Shown: one piece after another, positions 57,824-64,000 of the stretch
Position numbering within the stretch: position 1 is the first letter of the stretch
Layout of the letters: the number at the start of each line of letters is the position of its first letter
NCBI GenBank assembly: GCA_022410635.1
Contig: JAJVDF010000214.1
Span: 421,796 to 485,795 of the forward strand
Source of the DNA: Tretioscincus oriximinensis
Taxonomy: Eukaryota; Chordata; Lepidosauria; Squamata; Gymnophthalmidae
Length of the DNA: 64,000 nucleotides
Reading direction: 5' to 3'
Program-made: the position numbers and the translations under genes
Notes under the pieces: model-generated
Seen by the model: the letters and a program-made list of their open reading frames with translations, nothing else
Database searches by the model: none
Told to the model about the DNA's origin: nothing

Positions 57824-58569
57824 TTTTTTTGTAATAATTTTTTATTGGTATATATCACTACTATAACATAAATACAATGCAAGAAATATCATTACATAAA
57901 TGAAATAAATACACAAATATATACACAAGTNGNCNCCCCCCCCCCCCCATGAGATGATCGCTAGGAAGCTTATAATAAAAGTCTTTGATCCAAGAGCATG
58001 GCAATTNAATGGGATAGAAGTGTATTTGAATTTCTGTTCCCAACACCATGGGCAATTAACCTTTCCCAATTTCTGTCCCATTTTTCATCAGAATGAACTC
58101 CCATCCAGCTCAGTCTCTTTTCTTTTATAAAATCAAATATCATTAGCTCCACTAAATATTCATACCAGCTCTCAATTATCCATTTTTCTTTGTGCTTCTA
58201 CCCTCTTGCTGTGGTCATTTGACCTGCCCAAATAGTTCTACCCACCAAGAAGATATAATGCCTTGGAAGGGTTAAGTCACTAGTATCCCCCATGATTACT
58301 AATTTCTTTGTTCTTTGAATGTTTACATCTAAAATGCTATGTAATTCCAAAAATACCCCATCCCAAAATGTTCTGATTTGATTGCAGTTATACAGCATAT
58401 GAATCCATTCATCCTCCGTATCACAGCTGTGCCAGCATAGGGAGTATAGACCTCCCATATGCTCTAGTTGTCTAGTCAGGATCTTTAATTTCATTTCTCT
58501 AATCTTTCTAATTTTAACATAACTATTTTTTTCACCCATCTTTTCCACACAATATCTGTCATATTCATG
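57824..58569 (-). mobile_element. L1 LINE 3' end, 5'-truncated, with 13-bp target duplication
   Basis: TTCTTATGTTCTT occurs at 57811-57823 and again at 58570-58582, flanking an insert whose left end is poly-T on the plus strand (reversed poly-A). The minus frame 58198-58548 reads the ORF2 C-terminal region with CWHSC, EWIHMLYNC and IRTFWDGV, the Cys-rich motif of L1 ORF2. It belongs to the same LINE class as 2456-4600. A poly-C/N tract lies at 57931-57948. Confidence 0.9.
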
Positions 58570-58582
58570 TTCTTATGTTCTT

Positions 58583-60044
58583 ANGTTGAAGCAAGTTTAA
58601 CTATACTGTAAAATCCACCAGACAAGGGTTCTAGAAGAAACATTAGGAAGATACATTTGCCTTAAATAATAACTGCTAAGGAACTAAGAGGCTTCATTTT
58701 TCCTTCTTTTTTGTGGGTGCTGGATTGCCTGTCTTTCATTGCAAACTTCCATTTGAGGAAGAAATCTCATAAGCACTTTCTACCACTCCCCAAAGTATGG
58801 AATGATAATAAACAGCAGACTGGACATTCCAGTCTTTCTTGGTCTGTAGAAAAAATGCTGTTATTTCAATAACTTATGCATTTTCCAGAATACTTCNTAA
58901 AAATAAAAAATACGCTCATTCATCAGACCAATGAGGGACAGGTTATATTTTTACTAAATAAACAGGTTTCCCTATGTAAACCCTTCTGAGTTTCATTTGT
59001 TAGGTATTGTATGTGAAGAGATGTTCTCTGTGTTACGACTTCCTTCATCTTTATACAAGAGGCATCAGTTTCCAAATGAATAAACATGGAATTACAATCC
59101 CAATTAAACTTGCACTGAGATCATAGAAATATATCAAGATAATTTTGGTTAAGTGTTGGATTGAATACCTTTCATACTGCCCATCTGTCTGAATGAATGT
59201 TGTAACTTCTAATTTTTCCCCCAAAAGCACTCTGAGGCTTTGAATAAGACAAAATCTATTTAATCCTTTTTATCAAAAATGTTCCTCCATGGTCACCTCT
59301 TTAAAGCTTTTTAGTTCATTTTCATGCCAAATAATTTGGTCAGTCTGGGGGGGGGGGGGGAGGCTACCCCCTGAAGATGGTGTTAAAGTAAAGATGTGAG
59401 AAGGTCTTATACTCTCATTTTATAGTATCACTTTTATAGGGAAAACATTTGGTTATGAATTGCTTGTAACAGATTTTACTGGGCATCAAAATACCACTTT
59501 AGATATTGCAGAATGTTTGTCACTTTTAGATTGTAAATAAATATGATACGAATATTAAATTTTCTAGAGGAAAACCTTGACAAAGACAATGATACTTGAG
59601 CCGTGCCCTTTCTGGGCCTTAACAGCATTCCCAACATCAGAATTTTCAACCTGCCTAAGAATTGCAATATTCATGAATATACAGATAAAATCTTATATCA
59701 GAAGAAACTNGAAAGAAAGTGCTTTTGCATATGTCTTCTTTATTTTCTTGTGTCTGATTTTGCAGAATGTGAAACATATTCTAATTTTACAAGGGAACTG
59801 AAGGCTAAGTATGTTCATATATCTATCATTGAGTGAGGGGCTGGCACTAGATATCGTAATGGCTGCATCTCTATNATGGAAGAAAGACATCCTAAAGGGA
59901 CTCAGGGTAGTTGGTCTTCATTAATGTAATAAAATCTGGATGCCCCAAAATGTTGTTTAAGGCACCTTTATTGCNTAATAGATATATAGCTTGGCTGAAG
60001 AAATGCCATCTCTATCCCTACTTTTAATATTGTTTTATACTTTT
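58583..60044. other. no gene seen
   Basis: AT-rich sequence; a G homopolymer lies at 59347-59360. Confidence 0.4.
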
Positions 60045-60135
60045 TTAATTTTTGTAGTGATGTTTTACTGTTTTTGCCGCCCTGAGACCTTCGGGTATAG
60101 GGCGGGGTATAAGTATAAATAAATAAATAAATAAA
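60045..60135 (+). mobile_element. CR1-type LINE 3' tail
   Basis: TTTGCCGCCCTGAGACCTTC, then GGGTATAGGGCGGGGTATAA, then TAAATAAATAAA. The inverted CCGCCCTGAGACCTTCGGGT/ATAGGGCGG parts can form the terminal stem-loop used by CR1-type elements. Confidence 0.8.
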
Positions 60136-62399
60136 AGCAATGATGGTTTATTAGGCAGGTGCTTCTAGATAACATTTGGTTCAGGTACAGCATAGGTGAC
60201 ACATTCCAAATAGCAACTTATGTCATACCTTCTCTTGTCCAGTACAATATAGCACCTCGTCTTTGACATCCATTTACTGCCATAACAGTGCAGAGTCCAT
60301 TGTGGGGGATACTGCTATCGATAGGTCCCCCAGCCACCTTTCTGTAAGCACAAAATATGTTTTTGTGGGTGCGGTGTGACTGGGCACTAATTGGCTAAAG
60401 AGGTTTCCTCCCTCCCAGGGCTACCTGCAGTGCAGACTGGAAACTGTTTTAGGGGTTCCGGCCCTGCACAGGCTGAGCAGAAGAGGCTGCCCTCTGTCTG
60501 AGCTACACTTCCCATCTCTGTTTCACTCTCTTCACATTACATTTGGGTGGCTGCTGCTGTTGCCACTGCCAGCTTCGTGAACCTTCTGGTCATCCAAACT
60601 TTTATAATAAGCACTTGTCATTGTCAGAAAGCAGCGTAGAAAAGCAGGCAAAACCACAAAATAGGAAACAGCAATTCTGCCAGGAAGTAAAGAAACAGGA
60701 AGCTGGCAGTTTGTTATTGTTTACCTCTGGAACCCCATCTATTGAACGGAACTCCAAATATTGATTGGTAGACATTCCGTTCCCTATTCTGAATTTTTTT
60801 AGGCAGGTACATTATGCTTATAGCTTTCTTGGGAAATATAGCATTAAGCAAGTAGGAGGTTCACACGCCATGATGCTTTCTTGTAAGATTGTTATGATGT
60901 TACTCTCTTCTTTTGCTGTTGCTGTGTTTGCTATCAGACATAATTGTGCATTCAATTTCCCTTTAACTCTTTAGTGCCAATTGCCATGTAAAGCAGAGAG
61001 CCAGTGAGATTTTGTTTGCTAATTAAATACTTTCCTGCAACGTCTTTATGGTCTANTGTCTGTAGTCTAATTTCTGATTATCTACGGTTGCAAATAATCT
61101 TTCCTGAGACTTGTTTTTGCCCAAATGAAAGCAAGATACTNTAAAAAAAGCTTTTAATGTAATGGGGAACAATGCCAACAAGGGAAACACACTGAAATAT
61201 TCTGTTTTAAATGATCAAAACTCTTTCTCCGTAGTGCGCTTCTACAATTATGTGCCATGCACAGAACTATTTCTAAAAAAGTACTAACATACTTGTTCCA
61301 CAAGGTCATGTAGTAAAGCCAATGAAATTTCTATACAGTATCTCACTTTTACACTGTAAATGTTTGTACTTTTGTAGCTATATTTAATGTCTGACTGACT
61401 ATTCGAACATTAGCCATTTATTATAAAAATTCTAACCACGTTGCATGAAATGATTTGATGCTATCAATCANTGATCCCAGTTTGTTCCTAAAGATCTGAA
61501 GCCATTTTACTATTGACTGTACAATATTTGTTGCCAGCTTGATGTTATTGTGGATCCCAGCTGTTTCTTTCTGTTCTCTGTGATTTTGTCTGTTTTGGAA
61601 ATATATTTTGTTTGGAGAATAAGTATTCTAACAATCAGACCCTTCATTGGATTGTTACAGGAAATGAGCATCTTATGCAGAACACACAGAAACAGAGCAC
61701 AGTGACATTTTTTCTAGCTCAGATGCTTTCCTTGAAGGCTGTGTTCTCTCTTAAGATGGCTGAATAATGTAAAACTAATGAAACCAAGAGAGCTGTAACG
61801 AATGTAGAAAAGAGGAAATTTCAGAATATATTNCAGGCATTATAAGCTGCATCTATTAAAGTTTCCTCTTTTGCACACCCGTTTTTATGACAACTCTAAA
61901 CTACAGTAGCACTATTCTGACATCCACTCTCTCCTTTTTCACAGTACCCNACTCCGTAGCACATTTTGAGTCCTCCTGGTCCAAGGAGATGCCTCTGACA
62001 TCCCAACCCATCTCCAATTCACCTTTTCTGGCACAGAATGTTTAGAAGAAGGAGGAAGGGTTGACAGAATTAATACTCCTCAAGCCTTCTCTAAGAGATG
62101 CTTTTTGCCCCTCTCCCCTCTTTCTTGTATGTTTGACCCCAGCCTCAGTTAACATTGATCTGGTTAGGAGTTTGGGCATCCTGGTTACTGCTTTGGTCAC
62201 ACAACACTGCAGTGGACATATCTGTGACAGGGACCACCATTTTAACAGACACATAAGGCCTCATTTGCCTTTAGTTTCCTAGGCCAGAACAGATACACTT
62301 CTAATCCAACTTCTGTCCAGTTCTTCAGGACTGAAGTTGGATTAAGAGTGTATGTCTGACTCTGGCCTTGGGTTACTTTTCTCAGTGGGGTTACTTTCC
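60136..62399. other. no gene seen
   Basis: Mostly unique-looking DNA; 60689-60743 shares a short repeat with 36211-36265. The AT-rich part at about 61200-61650 could be the far end of a long 3' UTR, but no decisive signal is visible. Confidence 0.35.
60689..60743 (+). repeat. short repeat shared with 36211-36265
   Basis: AAAGAAACAGGAAGCTGGCA then CCCCATCTAT, collinear with the copy near the CpG island. Confidence 0.5.
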
Positions 62400-62712
62400 C
62401 CAGGCACGGATAGCTCTGTTGCTTAGGAATTCNTCTCTCGTCTGGGAGATGGGGTTTCGAAGCCCTGTGTTGGAAGTGGGGAGGGGTGAGCACCTTCCAC
62501 TAACCTGTAGCTCTAGCCAACCCAGCTATTCGAAAGCATGAATTGCAAGAAATTGCAACTGACTGCAAGTAGATACATGGGAACCACCACAGCCTGGTGG
62601 GGAAGATAGAATGTCAGCCTTTGGGCAAAATATATCATTGTAAGCCGCTTTGAGTCCCTTTGAAAGGTGAGAAAAGCGGGGTATAAGAACCAAGTTCTTC
62701 TTCTTCCTTTCA
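62400..62712 (+). mobile_element. tRNA-derived SINE, full length
   Basis: A-box-like TAGCTCTGTTGCTTAGGAAT (62411) and B-box-like GGTTTCGAAGCC (62453-62464) lie at tRNA-like spacing. They are followed by the body and by the tail CTTTGAGTCCCTTTGAAAGG, GCGGGGTATAAGAACCAA and TTC repeats. Same family as 3511-3826 in the opposite orientation. N at 62433. Confidence 0.87.
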
Positions 62713-64000
62713 TCAAATAATTATTTTAAACCTTTTGTCGTTCAGTCCTTTTTCTTGTCCAGGGAAGATACGGATTAAACTCATTACTCAGGATTGAGGA
62801 AGGTTTCGAAATAAAGGTGTGACCAGTACCTTAGATTTGTACTTTTCTTTTAAAAGTTTGTTTCCTATAAGAAATTACCTTTTTCATTTACAAGATTCCA
62901 AATGTCTGCTTTTCCATAAATAATTTGCATCTCTCGCTCACAGAGCATTTGGTGTGGTTGCCAGATGGTAGAGATTTTTTGTCACTGTTCTAAGAGGGGG
63001 GGACATGGCTGTACCGGGCAAGGCACAGTTTTTTCCTATTTGGTAAAATTGAGTAGCGTAGCCTCCTGAATATGTTCTCTCCCTGTTAATCTTCCTAAAA
63101 AAACAGGAAGTTTGTTCAGATGCATTTGTTTAGCGGAAAGGGAGATTTGTTGAAGTCGTACTAATAATGTGTTTGCTGCTCATTTTTGTCACTAAACCAT
63201 ATAACTTTCTAAAATAGAAGTTACATTGTAAAGTATTGCTTGGGCCAAACTGACTATATGGTTTGTGGTAACTCCTGGTCATTTCAAAGTATGCTTGGGT
63301 TCCACATACCAGATAGACCAGCCATACCAGCTCTGGTCCAATCTACCACAGGAAATCTGATACTGTGGAGCCAGAATAAATCTTGGAAGGCACAACCTCC
63401 CAGTAGACTAATCTGTTATGCAGCCCCTGTATTTCTTAGGGGCTTCAGGCTAAGTGTAGACACAACCTAAGAACTCAACCTACACTATACAAAATCGAAC
63501 ACCTTCAGTTTGGGTGGTCTCAATGGCTTAAACCTTTTGTGACAAGCTGTAAAACAAAAGCAGTTAAAAACTGCATTGTGAATCATGATTAAGGATAAAA
63601 CAAGAGCAGTTTACAAGAGCATAGCTGATTTTTATGTCTCGCTGCAATTTTTGACAGTTCCGGAATTCAGCCATCCGTCTGCATTTGTGATGCTTGGCTT
63701 CACCTCAAATGATGCTCCTTGCTAGAGTGTGGTGTTTTTTCCTCAGACAACTTCATGAATATGCAAATTTCTGTTCCATTTTGTTGTGCAAATGGTATGT
63801 GGGGAGACCTCCATTGCAAAGACTCCAAGCTAACATTTTACAAACTATTTAATGAGGAACAACTGTAAAGTATCTTTAAAAACACTCTAAGGATCATCCG
63901 CTTGCCTAATTCTTACGAATCAAAAGCATTAAAAGGCACCAGCAATTTCACCTTTCAACAGCTTCTCTATAATGAAATAAAAAATTACTGTACATGAGTT
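62713..64000. other. no gene seen
   Basis: Unique-looking sequence. The neighbour expected downstream of LDLRAD4 in mammals (FAM210A) is not visible. Confidence 0.4.

Noticed and set aside
62403..62470. Possible tRNA gene (A- and B-box motifs)
   Set aside because: A second, inverted copy at 3511-3826 carries the same head fused to a LINE-like tail, so it is a SINE; no cloverleaf acceptor stem is evident.
54208..64000. Neighbouring gene FAM210A expected on the minus strand
   Set aside because: No exon-like frame resembling it was seen; the intergenic distance here may exceed the window.
1..64000. CRISPR arrays, operons, phage or plasmid functions
   Set aside because: None seen; intron-exon structure, LINEs and SINEs identify vertebrate nuclear DNA. 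The 35-bp triplication is a minisatellite without spacers.

Overview
The window is nuclear DNA of a vertebrate, most likely a non-avian reptile and probably a squamate (lizard or snake). There is one split protein-coding gene with GT-AG introns. Its exon products are easily recognised as vertebrate LDLRAD4 (C18orf1), while everything else is non-coding DNA rich in transposons. The mix of L1, CR1 and CR1/L2-like LINEs, tRNA-derived and CORE-like SINEs, hAT and Tc1/mariner-type non-autonomous DNA elements fits a squamate. This placement is inferred from repeat types, not from a database match. No operons, tRNA or rRNA genes, CRISPR arrays, prophage or plasmid features are visible. Single N bases are scattered throughout, and one 48-base N gap sits in the CpG island.

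Layout. Positions 1-36.6 kb carry no recognisable host exon. They hold a minus-strand L1 split by a tRNA-SINE (2.5-4.6 kb), a CR1 LINE with a nearly intact 498-codon reverse-transcriptase ORF (8.0-10.3 kb), several CR1/L2-like 3' ends, a mariner-type MITE (23.7 kb), a perfect 77-bp-arm palindrome (19.85-20.01 kb), and two copies of a CG-rich element (19.4 and 35.0 kb). From about 36.64 to 37.96 kb lies a CpG island with GGC repeats and the first coding exon of LDLRAD4. Intron 1 (7.0 kb) contains a 52-bp-arm hairpin element and an L1 relic. Then follow the transmembrane exon (44,959-45,113), intron 2, a 54-bp cassette-type exon (51,191-51,244) flanked by two hAT elements, intron 3 with another L1 relic, and the terminal coding exon (53,665-54,207). 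Beyond this lie the 3' UTR and more repeats, including an L1 nested in a CR1/L2 3' end with a 13-bp target duplication (57.8-58.6 kb) and a second full tRNA-SINE (62.4-62.7 kb).

The four coding exons join in compatible phases (1, 0, 0) to give a 273-residue single-pass protein. It has a short N-terminus, an Ile/Val-rich membrane helix, two PPxY motifs for NEDD4-type WW domains, and a PPNR SMAD-interaction motif. The visible model lacks the LDL-receptor class A domain that names the family. It therefore matches the short isoform class driven by an internal promoter. The upstream 36 kb is then probably an intron of the longer transcript, or flanking DNA. The strongest points for follow-up are the overlapping upstream ORF at the LDLRAD4 start codon, the perfect palindrome, the hairpin element just inside intron 1, and the transposons bracketing the cassette exon. 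I found no wholly new biological system that the sequence alone would establish.
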